Assembly: GCF_041021895.1 (NCBI RefSeq)
Contig: NZ_CP157428.1
Coordinates: 1,612,001-1,676,000, forward strand
DNA: 64,000 nt
Source of the DNA: Acinetobacter sp. XH1741
GTDB taxonomy: Bacteria; Pseudomonadota; Gammaproteobacteria; Pseudomonadales; Moraxellaceae
Direction: 5' to 3'
Made by a program: the position numbers and the translations under genes. Below, piece after piece: positions 37,271 to 47,437 of the stretch; within the stretch, counting starts at the first letter, position 1; the number at the start of each line of letters is the position of its first letter. The notes beneath the pieces are model-generated. The model ran no database searches. It had not been told where the DNA came from and worked only from the letters and a program-made list of their open reading frames with translations.

Positions 37271-40200
37271 ATGTATAAACCAACCACATTTGTGTGGCAG
37301 CCATCTGCAGCATCATTATTCAAAATTACAGTACTTAGCTCTGCTTTAGCTGCGTTGGGTATTACAACAGGCTGCTCTTCGACTCCGCAATCTGCAAAAA
37401 CCTCGAAATCAAAACAGGTCAGTGGAGCAGGCTATCTTGATGCAAGCAGTCTAGACTCGTTAGAAGATTTACTTTCAGCAACAGATATGCGTGCTGTAGA
37501 AGGCGACCGTTTACTCATTTTAAAACACGGTGACGTCTGGAAGCGTATGGCTGTGGGTTTCAAAATGGACTTAAACCATTGGGACTCTCGTATTGAAGCA
37601 CAGCGTAGCTGGTTTATTTCACGTCAGCCTTATATTGACCGTTTAAGTGCTCGTGCAAGTCGCTATTTATATCATACGGTGAAAGAAGCAGAGCGCCGTG
37701 GTCTTCCAACTGAACTCGCTTTATTGCCTGTAATTGAAAGTTCATATGACCCTGCTGCAACAAGTAGTGCAGCAGCAGCAGGTTTATGGCAGTTTATTCC
37801 GAGTACGGGTCGTATCTATGGTTTACAACAAACCGGTATGTACGATGGTCGCCGTGATGTTGTCGAATCTACACGTGCCGCATATGAGTTTTTAGGAAGC
37901 TTATATAACCAGTTTGGTTCATGGGAATTGGCTTTGGCAGCCTATAATGCTGGTCCGGGTCGTATTCAACAAGCGATTAACCGTAACCAAGCAGCTGGCT
38001 TACCAACTGACTATTGGTCATTAAAACTTCCACAAGAAACCATGAACTATGTTCCACGTTTCTTGGCGGTTGCTCAAATTATTAAAAATCCGCGTGCTTA
38101 TGGTGTGACATTACCACCAATTGCTAACAGACCCCATTTCCGTGAAGTTACTTTATCTGCACCTTTATCATTAAATGAAATTGCATCGGTAACAGGGCTT
38201 AGCCGTGCTGAGTTATATGCATTAAACCCAGGTTATCGTGGTGAAACAGTAGACCCTGCAAGTCCGATGCGTATTTTAATTCCGGCTGATATAAGCCCAT
38301 CAGTTGATAATAAGCTAAAAGGCATGAAAGCAGGTGGAAGTACAGGCTGGTGGGCAAATGTCACTTCGCCATCTAAACCTACGACCAGTCCTTCAAGCTC
38401 AGTTACAATTAAAACTACTCCTGCAACTCAAGTTCAGCCAGTAAGACCATCGACACCTGCTAAAACAACCAGCGGTTCTGTGACTGTAAAAGGTTCAACA
38501 CCGCGTGGTTCTGATGCTTTAGCTGCTTTTGCAGCCTCAGCTGACGTACCAAGTGCACCGCGTATTCCGGTTGCAGTAACACCAGCGACCAATGTTAAGC
38601 CTGTACGTACAGAACCACCAATTTCAGCAACTGAGCGTGAGAAGATTTTAGCGGCAGTACGTGCTGAAGGTGAGAAGGAAACAGTTGAACAAGCTCTACA
38701 GCCACAAGCTACTCAAGCTGAAAAAGACCAAGTGGTTGCTGAGTTAAAGGCAATTGCACCTCAAGGTACTGAAATTGTCGATCCTTATGATGGCAAAATT
38801 AAGTTAACGGCGATTCAGACAAGTCAGTCGGTTGCTGAACAACAAGGTAAAGAGTTAAGTAAAGGCTTTGCTTATCCGAAAACTTTAACTGAAGATGCAA
38901 GCGTTGCGAACTCTGAAGATGCAAAGCGTAATCAAGATAAGCCTTATATTAAAACTGATACTGATGTTGTAGTTGTGCCGCCTAAAGGTAAACGTAGTAC
39001 CTACACCATACAACCAGGTGATACCTTAGCTATTATTGCAATGAAAAATGGTGTCAACTGGCGTGACGTAGCGAAGTGGAACCAGATTGATCCTGAAAAG
39101 ACTTTATTTGTAGGAACTAGCCTATATCTTTATGATGCCAAGCCTCAAGAAGTAGAGTCTAGTTCAAAATCAACAACTAAACCTGATGTATATGTTGTTC
39201 AAGCAAATGACAGTTTAACTGGTGTGGCAAATCAATTTAATTTGTCTGTGAAACAGCTTGCTGAATATAACGACCTATCTGTAAGTGATGGTCTATTTGT
39301 TGGTCAAAAACTGCATTTGAAAGAGCCTAAAGGCAACCGTAATTCGGCTAAGACAGAGTCTAAAGCTGTTCAGGCAAGTACACGTCGTATTGCAACAAAG
39401 AGCTATACGGTTAAACGTGGCGAATATTTAAAATTAATTGCAGATCGTTATGCGTTATCGAACCAAGAATTGGCAGAGCTAACACCAGGCTTGTCAGCTG
39501 GTAGTAATTTAATGGCTGGTCAGAAGATTAATGTACCTGCAAAAGAAGTTGCCGCTGTTGACGAATCTGATGACAACAAAACTTCTGGTAAATATGAAAA
39601 ACTTGCCGCGGGTCCGTCGTATAAGACTGAAAGTTATAAAGTACAGCGTGGTGATACCTTATCGAGTATTGCGACTAAGTCTAAAATTAGCTTAGCGGAA
39701 CTTGCCGAACTGAATAACTTAAAAGCGAGTAGCCATGTACAACTTGGTCAAAACTTGAAAGTACCTGCAGGCGTAAGTGTTCCAGACCACTATGTGGTGC
39801 AGTCAGGCGATAGTTTGCATGCGATTGCAGCTAAATATAACCTGCAGACAAGTTATTTGGCTGATTTAAACGGTTTATCTCGTACAGCAGGTGTTCGTGC
39901 TGGTCAGCGTTTAAAATTGACAGGTGAGGTTGAAGCACCAAGCAAGGCTACTACTAAAAATATCAAAGAAGAAACACCAGATACCTATACCGTTAAATCT
40001 GGCGATAACTTACGAAGTATCGCTAGCCGCTATCATTTACAGTTAGATTACCTGACTGCATTAAATGGCTTGTCTCGTAACAGCAGTGTGCGTGTCGGTC
40101 AGCATTTAAAGCTAACAGGTGATGTTCCTACTGTAGAAACAGCGAAAGCTGATACAGCAAAATCATCAGCTAAACCTGTTGCAGCAGGCAAAAATACTGA

Positions 40201-40492
40201 AAAGTATACGGTTAAAGCGGGTGAGTCGTTAAATGCGATTGCGAGTCGCGCAGGTATTTCAGTTCGTGAGCTTGCTGAAATGAATGCATTAAAAGCAAAT
40301 GCTAACTTACAACGCGGTCAAAATATTGTGATTCCAAAAACTGTAGTGGAATACAAAGTTAAACGTGGTGATACCTTAATTGGTCTTGCAAGTAAATATG
40401 GTCTAGAAACGACTTTACTGGCGGAACTCAATAATTTAACACCGTCGACGCAATTACGTATTGGCGATATCATTAAAGTGCCTAATTTATAG
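37271..40492 (+). CDS. mltD: MltD-like membrane-bound lytic transglycosylase with eight LysM repeats
   Basis: 1073 residues from the ATG at 37271 (ribosome site GGAAG); an in-frame start at 37223 would add 16 residues. The signal peptide ends in TTGC, a probable lipobox. The SLT domain (about 130-270) has the catalytic Glu156 in IESSYDPAA, then AGLWQFIPSTG and AAYNAGPGR. A degenerate LysM-like segment and a Pro/Thr/Ser-rich spacer follow. Eight LysM repeats fill about 577-1073 (for example YTIQPGDTLAIIA and YKVKRGDTLIGLA). E. coli MltD has about 450 residues with few LysM, so this is an expanded version. It cleaves peptidoglycan glycan strands, releasing anhydro-muropeptides. Confidence 0.92.
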   Translation: MYKPTTFVWQPSAASLFKITVLSSALAALGITTGCSSTPQSAKTSKSKQVSGAGYLDASSLDSLEDLLSATDMRAVEGDRLLILKHGDVWKRMAVGFKMDLNHWDSRIEAQRSWFISRQPYIDRLSARASRYLYHTVKEAERRGLPTELALLPVIESSYDPAATSSAAAAGLWQFIPSTGRIYGLQQTGMYDGRRDVVESTRAAYEFLGSLYNQFGSWELALAAYNAGPGRIQQAINRNQAAGLPTDYWSLKLPQETMNYVPRFLAVAQIIKNPRAYGVTLPPIANRPHFREVTLSAPLSLNEIASVTGLSRAELYALNPGYRGETVDPASPMRILIPADISPSVDNKLKGMKAGGSTGWWANVTSPSKPTTSPSSSVTIKTTPATQVQPVRPSTPAKTTSGSVTVKGSTPRGSDALAAFAASADVPSAPRIPVAVTPATNVKPVRTEPPISATEREKILAAVRAEGEKETVEQALQPQATQAEKDQVVAELKAIAPQGTEIVDPYDGKIKLTAIQTSQSVAEQQGKELSKGFAYPKTLTEDASVANSEDAKRNQDKPYIKTDTDVVVVPPKGKRSTYTIQPGDTLAIIAMKNGVNWRDVAKWNQIDPEKTLFVGTSLYLYDAKPQEVESSSKSTTKPDVYVVQANDSLTGVANQFNLSVKQLAEYNDLSVSDGLFVGQKLHLKEPKGNRNSAKTESKAVQASTRRIATKSYTVKRGEYLKLIADRYALSNQELAELTPGLSAGSNLMAGQKINVPAKEVAAVDESDDNKTSGKYEKLAAGPSYKTESYKVQRGDTLSSIATKSKISLAELAELNNLKASSHVQLGQNLKVPAGVSVPDHYVVQSGDSLHAIAAKYNLQTSYLADLNGLSRTAGVRAGQRLKLTGEVEAPSKATTKNIKEETPDTYTVKSGDNLRSIASRYHLQLDYLTALNGLSRNSSVRVGQHLKLTGDVPTVETAKADTAKSSAKPVAAGKNTEKYTVKAGESLNAIASRAGISVRELAEMNALKANANLQRGQNIVIPKTVVEYKVKRGDTLIGLASKYGLETTLLAELNNLTPSTQLRIGDIIKVPNL

Positions 40493-40507
40493 AATAATTA
40501 GAACTTT

Positions 40508-42343
40508 ATGCAAAAGTTATATTCTCAACTGAGCCTGCTAGTCGGGCTCAGTGTTTTTTCGCAAGCTATTTTTTCTGCACAGCAGACCACGCCCTATATT
40601 GCAGTTCATTCCAAACCTAAATATCTTTCAATGACTGCTATGCCTTATGCCAATCCCAATGCGCCTAAAGGTGGAGTACTAAGTCGGGCGGCACAAGGTA
40701 CGTTCGATAACTTAAATAGTATGAACGGCAAGGGAAACGCGACAGAAGGGGTAAATTATCTTTTTGATACTTTAATGACGCAGTCACTCGACGAAGTTGG
40801 AGTTTTATATCCACTTCTGGCAGAAAAAGTTTCCTACGATCCTGAAAAAACGCAGTCAGTTACTTTCTATTTAAACCCTAAAGCTCGGTTTAGTAATGGA
40901 CAGCCTTTAACCGCAGCAGATGTCAAATTTAGCTTTGATATCTATCAGGCCAAATCCAACTTTGGTTTACAAATGTATCTTTCGGACTTGGCAAAAACGG
41001 AAGTGATAAACCCACATCAAGTTAAGTTCACCTTTAAGTCTCACCATAACCTGAAAATGGCATTTGTCGTGGCGACTTTACCCATTTATTCAAAAGCAGA
41101 TTGGCAGAACCGTGATTTTACACGTCTTACCTTGCAACCGATTATAGGTTCAGGCCCATATGTGCTTGAGAAGATTGATGCAGGACGAAGTATTAGCTAT
41201 AAACGAAACCCCAATTATTGGGCGAAGGACTTGCCTATTAATAAAGGGCGCTATAACTTCGACCATTTAAAATATGTCTACTATCGAAATTGGGATATTG
41301 CATTTGAAGGTTTTAAATCTGGGCAATACACCTTGCATGAAGAGACTAGTCCTAAAAAATGGGTCACTGACTATCAGTTTCCAGCGGTAAAAGCTGGTTT
41401 AGTCACTCAATATAAATTTAGACACCATAATCCGATTGCAACCGAAAGTTATGTGTTTAACACAAGGCGCAAACCTTTAAACGATATCCGCTTTAGACAA
41501 GCCTTAACCTATGCCTATGATTTTGAATGGCAGAACAAAGCTTTGTTTTATGGGCAATATCAGCGATTACAAAGTTATTTTGAAAATAGTGAATTGGCAG
41601 CAACAGGCCGTCCATCAAAGAGTGAGCTGGCTATATTAAAGCCTTTATTGCTAAAGCTCTCCCCAATAATGCAAAAAGGTGTATTGGCAGATTGGAAATA
41701 TCCAGTCTCAGATGCTAGTGGTTTTAACCGTCAAAATTTGTTAATTGCAAGACAACTACTTATTCAGGCAGGTTATAAAATTAAAGAAGGGCAGTTATAT
41801 ACGCCTGAAGCTAAACCTGTGCAAATTGAGTTTCTTATTCAACAAGATGGTAAACAAAGAACACTCATGCCATTTGTAAGAAATTTAAAAAAATTAGGAA
41901 TTAATATTCAATTACGCCAAGTTGATGCACCGCAATATTTAGAGCGTACACGCCGTTATGACTTTGACATGACGACTATGAACTTACCGCAATCTTTAAA
42001 TCCGGGCAATGAACAGGCTCAGTTCTGGGGGAGTGTCGCAGCCGTTCAAGATGGCAACTATAATTACGCAGGTATTCGTAATTCTGTCATTGATGAAGTT
42101 ATTTCAAAACTGGTCACTGCCAAAGACCGTGAACAGCAAATTACTTATACTCATGTTCTTGATCGATTACTTCGAGCAGGCTATTACCAGATTCCGACTT
42201 ATGGAAAAGGTGATTATTGGTATGCATACTGGAATATGTATCAGCAACCTAAAGTGAAACCTGTGCTCTCTGCTGGTATAGAGTATTGGTGGAGTAATGC
42301 AAACCAAGCCAAGAAAGTTGCTCAGTATTTACATCAACAATAA
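40508..42343 (+). CDS. yejA: Peptide ABC transporter substrate-binding protein YejA
   Basis: 611 residues with a signal peptide (LSLLVGLSVFSQAIFSAQQ). Family 5 extracellular solute-binding protein: NAPKGGVLSRAAQGTFDNLN, LNPKARFSNGQPLTAADVKFS, GSGPYVLEK and the FETSP-like HEETSPKKW. YejABEF imports peptides and, in E. coli, microcin C. It starts 16 bases after mltD, with yejB 30 bases downstream. Confidence 0.92.
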   Translation: MQKLYSQLSLLVGLSVFSQAIFSAQQTTPYIAVHSKPKYLSMTAMPYANPNAPKGGVLSRAAQGTFDNLNSMNGKGNATEGVNYLFDTLMTQSLDEVGVLYPLLAEKVSYDPEKTQSVTFYLNPKARFSNGQPLTAADVKFSFDIYQAKSNFGLQMYLSDLAKTEVINPHQVKFTFKSHHNLKMAFVVATLPIYSKADWQNRDFTRLTLQPIIGSGPYVLEKIDAGRSISYKRNPNYWAKDLPINKGRYNFDHLKYVYYRNWDIAFEGFKSGQYTLHEETSPKKWVTDYQFPAVKAGLVTQYKFRHHNPIATESYVFNTRRKPLNDIRFRQALTYAYDFEWQNKALFYGQYQRLQSYFENSELAATGRPSKSELAILKPLLLKLSPIMQKGVLADWKYPVSDASGFNRQNLLIARQLLIQAGYKIKEGQLYTPEAKPVQIEFLIQQDGKQRTLMPFVRNLKKLGINIQLRQVDAPQYLERTRRYDFDMTTMNLPQSLNPGNEQAQFWGSVAAVQDGNYNYAGIRNSVIDEVISKLVTAKDREQQITYTHVLDRLLRAGYYQIPTYGKGDYWYAYWNMYQQPKVKPVLSAGIEYWWSNANQAKKVAQYLHQQ

Positions 42344-42372
42344 AAACATGTACCTAAAGGAAATCCTGTTAT

Positions 42373-43425
42373 ATGGGTTCATATATTCTTAAGCGACTTC
42401 TTTTAATGATTCCAACGTTGTTCATTATTTTATTGATCAACTTTGTGATTGTTCAAATTGCACCGGGTGGACCTGTTGAACAAGCAATCCATGAGGTGCA
42501 AAGTGGTGTAGGGGCAGGGCGTATATTAGGTACTGAAATGTACTATCAGGGTACTAAAGGATTAAGCCCTGAAATGGTCGAGCAAATTAAAGCACAATAC
42601 GGTTTTGACCATCCTCCAGTAGAACGTTTCTTATTGATGTTAAAAGGTTATTTAACTCTGGATTTTGGACAAAGTTTTTTTAAAGATAAATCAGTAGTTG
42701 AGCTGCTTTGGGAAAAAATGCCTGTGTCGATTTCACTTGGGCTATGGAGTACTTTGCTGATTTACCTCATTTCTATTCCACTTGGTATAAAAAAAGCAAA
42801 ACAACAAGGGTCTTGGTTTGATCGTTCTACTTCACTCTTGCTCGTGGTGGGTTATGCGGTGCCAAGTTTTGTCTTTGCGATATTACTGATTGTTTTCTTT
42901 GCTGGTGGGTCATATTTTCACTGGTTTCCATTGCAAAACCTAGTATCAGATAATTTTCATCAGTTGAGTTTATTTGGCAAAATTATGGACTATTTATGGC
43001 ATATGACTTTGCCACTTATTACCATGGTTTTAGGTGGTTTTGCGAGCTTAACTTATTTAACCAAATATTCATTTTTAGAAGAACTCAATAAACCTTATGT
43101 TTTGGCCGCTTATGCAAAAGGCTTAAATGATCAGCAAGTTTTATATAAGCATGTATTTCGGAATGCTATTTTAGTGGTGCTCGCTGGATTGCCAGAGGTT
43201 TTAGCAGGTATTTTCTTTGTGGGAAATCTGTTTATTGAAATTATTTTTCACCTCGATGGAGTTGGGTTATTAGGCTTTGAAGCAATTGTGCAGCGGGATT
43301 ATCCGGTTATTTTTGGTGTGTTATTTTTCTTCACACTTTTTAGTCTACTTTTGCGACTTATTTGCGACGTGCTGTATCAATGGATTGATCCGCGTATTCA
43401 CTTTAACGCACAAGGAGGCAAATAA
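42373..43425 (+). CDS. yejB: Peptide ABC transporter permease YejB
   Basis: 350-residue inner-membrane permease with about six transmembrane segments; the N-terminal MGSYILKRLLLMIPTLFIIL and the long periplasmic loop (to about 115) are typical of OppB/DppB/YejB. The coupling segment is YVLAAYAKGLNDQQVLYKHVFRNA. AAGGAAA precedes the ATG. It overlaps yejE by one base. Confidence 0.93.
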   Translation: MGSYILKRLLLMIPTLFIILLINFVIVQIAPGGPVEQAIHEVQSGVGAGRILGTEMYYQGTKGLSPEMVEQIKAQYGFDHPPVERFLLMLKGYLTLDFGQSFFKDKSVVELLWEKMPVSISLGLWSTLLIYLISIPLGIKKAKQQGSWFDRSTSLLLVVGYAVPSFVFAILLIVFFAGGSYFHWFPLQNLVSDNFHQLSLFGKIMDYLWHMTLPLITMVLGGFASLTYLTKYSFLEELNKPYVLAAYAKGLNDQQVLYKHVFRNAILVVLAGLPEVLAGIFFVGNLFIEIIFHLDGVGLLGFEAIVQRDYPVIFGVLFFFTLFSLLLRLICDVLYQWIDPRIHFNAQGGK

Positions 43426-44435
43426 TGTCTCTCATGGCGCAATCACGGCTGCAAAAGTTTAGACAACATAAATTGGGATGGATAAGCTTTATTCTGTTTA
43501 GCCTCATTTTGATAATGTCATTATCTGCTGAACTCATTGCCAATGACAAACCATTGTTGGTCAAATATGAGGATGCTTATTATTTGCCGGTTTTTAAGGC
43601 ATATCCCGAAACCACTTTTGGTGGTGTGTTTGAAACAGAAACAGATTATAAAGACCCCGCTGTACAAGACCTCATTAATCATAAGGGCTGGGCGATTTGG
43701 CCGCTTATTCAATTTTCTTATCAGACTCCTAATTTAGACTTGGCTGTACCTGTGCCGTCACCACCTTCCAAGCAGAATTGGTTAGGCACAGATGACCAAG
43801 GACGAGATGTGTTAGCACGTATACTTTATGGGCTTAGAGTTTCGTTACTTTTTGGTTTGGCTTTAACGGGTTGTGCAGCCTTATTTGGTATTTTAGTGGG
43901 CGCTGTACAGGGCTACTATGGTGGTTGGGCCGATTTGTTGGGACAACGACTGGTAGAAGTCTGGAATGGTTTACCCATGCTGTTTATGGTCATGATTTTG
44001 GTCAGCATGTTTACTCCAAATGTATATTGGCTATTTTTTATTATGCTGTTCTTTAGCTGGACTGTACTGGTGGGGATTGTTCGTGCGGAATTTTTAAAGG
44101 CGCGCCAGCTTGACTATGTTCGCGCCGCTCAGGTTTTAGGTGTAAATGATAGCGGAATTATCTTTAAACACATTTTACCGAATGCCATAAGTTCTAGCCT
44201 GTCGCAGCTACCATTTATTTTGACGACCAATATTATTGCTTTAACAGCACTTGATTTCTTGGGCTATGGTTTGCCGCCAGATGCGGCTTCTTTAGGTGAG
44301 TTATTGTTACAAGGCAAAAATAACTTAGATGCACCTTGGTTGGCTTTATCTGGGTTTTTTAGCTTAGCTTTTGTGTTGTCATTATTAATTTATATTGGGG
44401 AGGCGGCACGCGATGCATTTGACCCAAGAAAATAA
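43425..44435 (+). CDS. yejE: Peptide ABC transporter permease YejE
   Basis: 336-residue permease, OppC type. It has an N-terminal membrane anchor (LGWISFILFSLILIMSL), a periplasmic region ending WLGTDDQGRDVLARILYG, and five further helices with the coupling motif DYVRAAQVLGVNDSGIIFKH. It overlaps yejB by one base and yejF by 23 bases. Confidence 0.93.
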   Translation: MSLMAQSRLQKFRQHKLGWISFILFSLILIMSLSAELIANDKPLLVKYEDAYYLPVFKAYPETTFGGVFETETDYKDPAVQDLINHKGWAIWPLIQFSYQTPNLDLAVPVPSPPSKQNWLGTDDQGRDVLARILYGLRVSLLFGLALTGCAALFGILVGAVQGYYGGWADLLGQRLVEVWNGLPMLFMVMILVSMFTPNVYWLFFIMLFFSWTVLVGIVRAEFLKARQLDYVRAAQVLGVNDSGIIFKHILPNAISSSLSQLPFILTTNIIALTALDFLGYGLPPDAASLGELLLQGKNNLDAPWLALSGFFSLAFVLSLLIYIGEAARDAFDPRK

Positions 44436-46002
44436 CTTAAGTGTAGATGGTACGTTGCTAAAAATAGAAAACCTTTCAATTTCTACGCAAGGTCAGCTTT
44501 TATTAGAAGGCCTTAATTTGCAGTTACAAGCTGGTGATACGCTTGCAATTGTAGGTGAAAGTGGTTCAGGTAAAACAATAACCTGTTTGGCGATGATGGG
44601 TCTATTACCAGAAAAATTAAAAACATCTGGTCGTATTCTTATTGAGTCCAAAAATATTTTAGACATAGACGAAAAAGCGAAAACCTATATACGGGGTCGC
44701 CAAATTGCCATGATTTTTCAGGAGCCTTCTACGGCTTTAAATCCATTACATAGGGTTGAAAGAATTGTCGGTGAACATTTTATTTTACAAGGTTGGTCAA
44801 AAAACAAAGTACAGCAACATGTTATTCAACTATTAAAAGATGTAGGAATAGCTAACCCAGAGCAAATTTTAAAACGTTATCCGCATGAGCTCTCTGGTGG
44901 ACAAAAGCAAAGGGTCATGATTGCGTCAGCTCTGGCACTTCAGCCTAAAATTTTAATTGCAGATGAACCAACCACTGCGCTTGATGTGATTTTACAGTCA
45001 CAGATTTTAGAGTTGTTAAAGTCTTTACAGAATAAATATGGCATGGCGCTGATTTTAATTAGCCATGATTTGAATGTGGTACGCCGTTATGCAAATGGCC
45101 TTATAGTATTACACAAGGGACAAGTTGTAGAGCAAGGTCAGCTTCAACAGATTTTTGAAAAGCCCACATCAATTTATACCCAGCAATTGTTAGATCATGA
45201 TCTTGGCTTTGCTGAGCCTCTAGCATCTGGTCAGAAAATTTTATCTGTCCAACACTTAAATATTAAATACCCAATTCGAAGTGGTTTCTTTAACCGAATT
45301 CAAGGTTATACCACTGCTATTGAAAACTTAAGTTTTGAGCTTATCCAAGGTGAAGCACTAGGCATTGTGGGTGAAAGTGGTTCCGGAAAATCTTCATTGG
45401 CTTTGGCGTTGGTTCGCTTAATTAAAAGTGATGGGCAAATTGTCTTTTTAGGACAGGATTTAAACCACTTAGAACAAAAAGCTTTGCGTAAGATGAGGTC
45501 AGACCTGCAAATTGTATTCCAAGACCCATTTGGTAGCTTAAACCCACGTATGACAATAGGGCAGATTATTGCCGAAGGGTTGAAAGTAAAGGGAGTCGCT
45601 GATAAACAGATTAAACAGCAAGTTGAATCTGCCTTGGTAAAAGTTGAGTTGGCTGAAGACTTTCAATATCGCTACCCACACGAGCTTTCTGGTGGACAGC
45701 GTCAACGCGTTGCTCTAGCGAGAGCTTTAGTGGTTCAACCTAAACTTTTAATTTTAGATGAACCAACGTCTGCATTAGACCGAACGACACAAAAAGCGAT
45801 GATTCAATTATTGCGACGTTTACAACAAACAGAGCACTTAAGCTATATTTTTATTAGTCATGATTTAAATGTGGTCAAAGCACTCTGTCATAAAGTGATG
45901 GTATTACACCATGCAAAAGTTGTGGAATATCAGTCGACTGAACAGTTATTTAATGATCCTAAAACTGAATATACCAAGCAATTAATTATGGAAAGTCTTT
46001 AA
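44413..46002 (+). CDS. yejF: Double ATPase of the Yej peptide transporter
   Basis: 529 residues from the ATG at 44413, inside the yejE 3' end, with GGGGAGGCGG upstream. Two complete ABC modules are present: Walker A GESGSGKT near 49 and 320, signature LSGGQKQR near 160 and LSGGQRQR near 425, and Walker B ILIADEPT and LILDEPT. It supplies both nucleotide-binding domains for YejB/YejE. No terminator is evident after it. Confidence 0.94.
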   Translation: MHLTQENNLSVDGTLLKIENLSISTQGQLLLEGLNLQLQAGDTLAIVGESGSGKTITCLAMMGLLPEKLKTSGRILIESKNILDIDEKAKTYIRGRQIAMIFQEPSTALNPLHRVERIVGEHFILQGWSKNKVQQHVIQLLKDVGIANPEQILKRYPHELSGGQKQRVMIASALALQPKILIADEPTTALDVILQSQILELLKSLQNKYGMALILISHDLNVVRRYANGLIVLHKGQVVEQGQLQQIFEKPTSIYTQQLLDHDLGFAEPLASGQKILSVQHLNIKYPIRSGFFNRIQGYTTAIENLSFELIQGEALGIVGESGSGKSSLALALVRLIKSDGQIVFLGQDLNHLEQKALRKMRSDLQIVFQDPFGSLNPRMTIGQIIAEGLKVKGVADKQIKQQVESALVKVELAEDFQYRYPHELSGGQRQRVALARALVVQPKLLILDEPTSALDRTTQKAMIQLLRRLQQTEHLSYIFISHDLNVVKALCHKVMVLHHAKVVEYQSTEQLFNDPKTEYTKQLIMESL

Positions 46003-46149
46003 TTTACTTTAATAAAAATTTGTTTTATAAGCATAAATTTCATTTAAATTTTTAATGCAAAAAGTTGCAGTTTTCTATACTTTTTAAATTTGACATGTGC
46101 TATTGTCAGTTATCGATTTTACCTTGACATGACCTATAACTCGTCTAAA

Positions 46150-46167
46150 TTAGAGTAATTGCTCTAA
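46150..46167. promoter_or_regulatory. Operator-like inverted repeat before the flavin oxidoreductase
   Basis: TTAGAG (46150-46155) and CTCTAA (46162-46167) form a six-base dyad with six-base spacer, 20 bases before the start codon. TTGACATG occurs upstream at about 46091 and 46124 and may supply -35 elements. A repressor site is possible; no cognate regulator is adjacent. Confidence 0.4.
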
Positions 46168-46187
46168 AATATTAAAAGAGGTTAACC

Positions 46188-47432
46188 ATGAGCCAGATTG
46201 CACAACCAATCACGATTCGAAATACCACCTTTAAAAACCGGATTATTAAGGGTGCAATGAGTGAGGCACTTGCAAACTATGAGGGGCAGCCGAATGACTT
46301 ACATTTAGGTTTGTACGGTGCTTGGGCAAAAGGTGGTTTGGGCTGTGCAATCACTGGTAATGTCATGGTCAATGTCGAAGCCAAAAATGAGCCGGGTGTA
46401 GTGGTTATTGAAACTGAGCGTGATCTGGAACGTTTAAAAGAATGGGCAGCAGTCGGTAAACAATATGGCATGGTGCAGCTCATTCAGTTGTCTCACCCTG
46501 GTCGTCAGTGCCCTAAGGGCTTAAATAAAGAAACGGTTGCACCTTCGGCAGTTCCTTTTAGCCCAGCTTTAGCGACTATGTTTGGGACACCACGTGCGCT
46601 TACACATGAAGAAATTTTAGACATTATTAACCGCTTTGCAAAGGCTGCTTGCATATGTGAAAAAGCAGGTTTTGAAGGGGTTCAGTTACATGGTGCACAT
46701 GGTTATTTAATTAGCCAGTTTTTATCGCCATTAACCAATAAGCGTACAGACCAGTGGGGTGGTTCATTTGAAAACCGTACTCGCTTTTTACTAGAAGTTT
46801 ATAAAGCGGTACGTGAAGCAACTTCAGAGAATTTTATTATTTCCGTGAAGCTTAACTCTGCTGACTTTCAGCGTGGTGGTATTAGCGAAGAAGATGTGAT
46901 TTCGGTATTTAAAGCAGTTGATGAGGCGGGTATCGATTTAATTGAAATCTCAGGCGGTACTTACGAAGCACCTGCAATGGCTGGTGTTAAAGCCGATAAA
47001 CGTAAGGCAAGTACGATTGCACGTGAAGCATACTTTTTAGACTTCGCTGAAAAAATTCGTCAGCATGTAAAATGTAAACTTATGGTGACAGGCGGTTTTC
47101 GTACAGTAGAAGGCATGAATGCTGCTCTGGCAAGCGGGGCATGTGACTTTGTTGGTATTGCTCGTCCACTTGCTGTTGAAACAGATTTAACAAACCGATT
47201 AATCGCAGGCCAAGACGTTCGCTACGCAGTAAAACCAATTAAAACAGGTTTACCTTTTGTCGATAAAATGGCGATTATGGAAATCATTTGGTACGCAGCA
47301 CAATTTAAAGCAATTGGACAGGGTAAAAAGCCAAATCCAAAACTATCACCATTAATTGTGTTTTTAAATTACGCCAAGGGCAATATTAAGGCGATTGTTC
47401 AAGGGCGCGTGAATTCACGTAAGTCTGCATAA
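46188..47432 (+). CDS. NADH:flavin oxidoreductase, Old Yellow Enzyme family
   Basis: A 414-residue FMN-dependent TIM barrel. Motifs include IRNTTFKNRIIKGAMSE, VQLIQLSHPGRQCP, the substrate-binding GVQLHGAHGYLISQFLSPLTNKRTD (split here as GVQLHGAHGYL and ISQFLSPLTNKRTDQWGG), and CDFVGIARPL near the end. Such enzymes reduce electrophilic alkenes; the native substrate is unknown. No FeS or NADPH domain follows, unlike fadH at 54111. It is convergent with a GST gene five bases away. Confidence 0.88.
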   Translation: MSQIAQPITIRNTTFKNRIIKGAMSEALANYEGQPNDLHLGLYGAWAKGGLGCAITGNVMVNVEAKNEPGVVVIETERDLERLKEWAAVGKQYGMVQLIQLSHPGRQCPKGLNKETVAPSAVPFSPALATMFGTPRALTHEEILDIINRFAKAACICEKAGFEGVQLHGAHGYLISQFLSPLTNKRTDQWGGSFENRTRFLLEVYKAVREATSENFIISVKLNSADFQRGGISEEDVISVFKAVDEAGIDLIEISGGTYEAPAMAGVKADKRKASTIAREAYFLDFAEKIRQHVKCKLMVTGGFRTVEGMNAALASGACDFVGIARPLAVETDLTNRLIAGQDVRYAVKPIKTGLPFVDKMAIMEIIWYAAQFKAIGQGKKPNPKLSPLIVFLNYAKGNIKAIVQGRVNSRKSA

Positions 47433-47437
47433 ATAAA

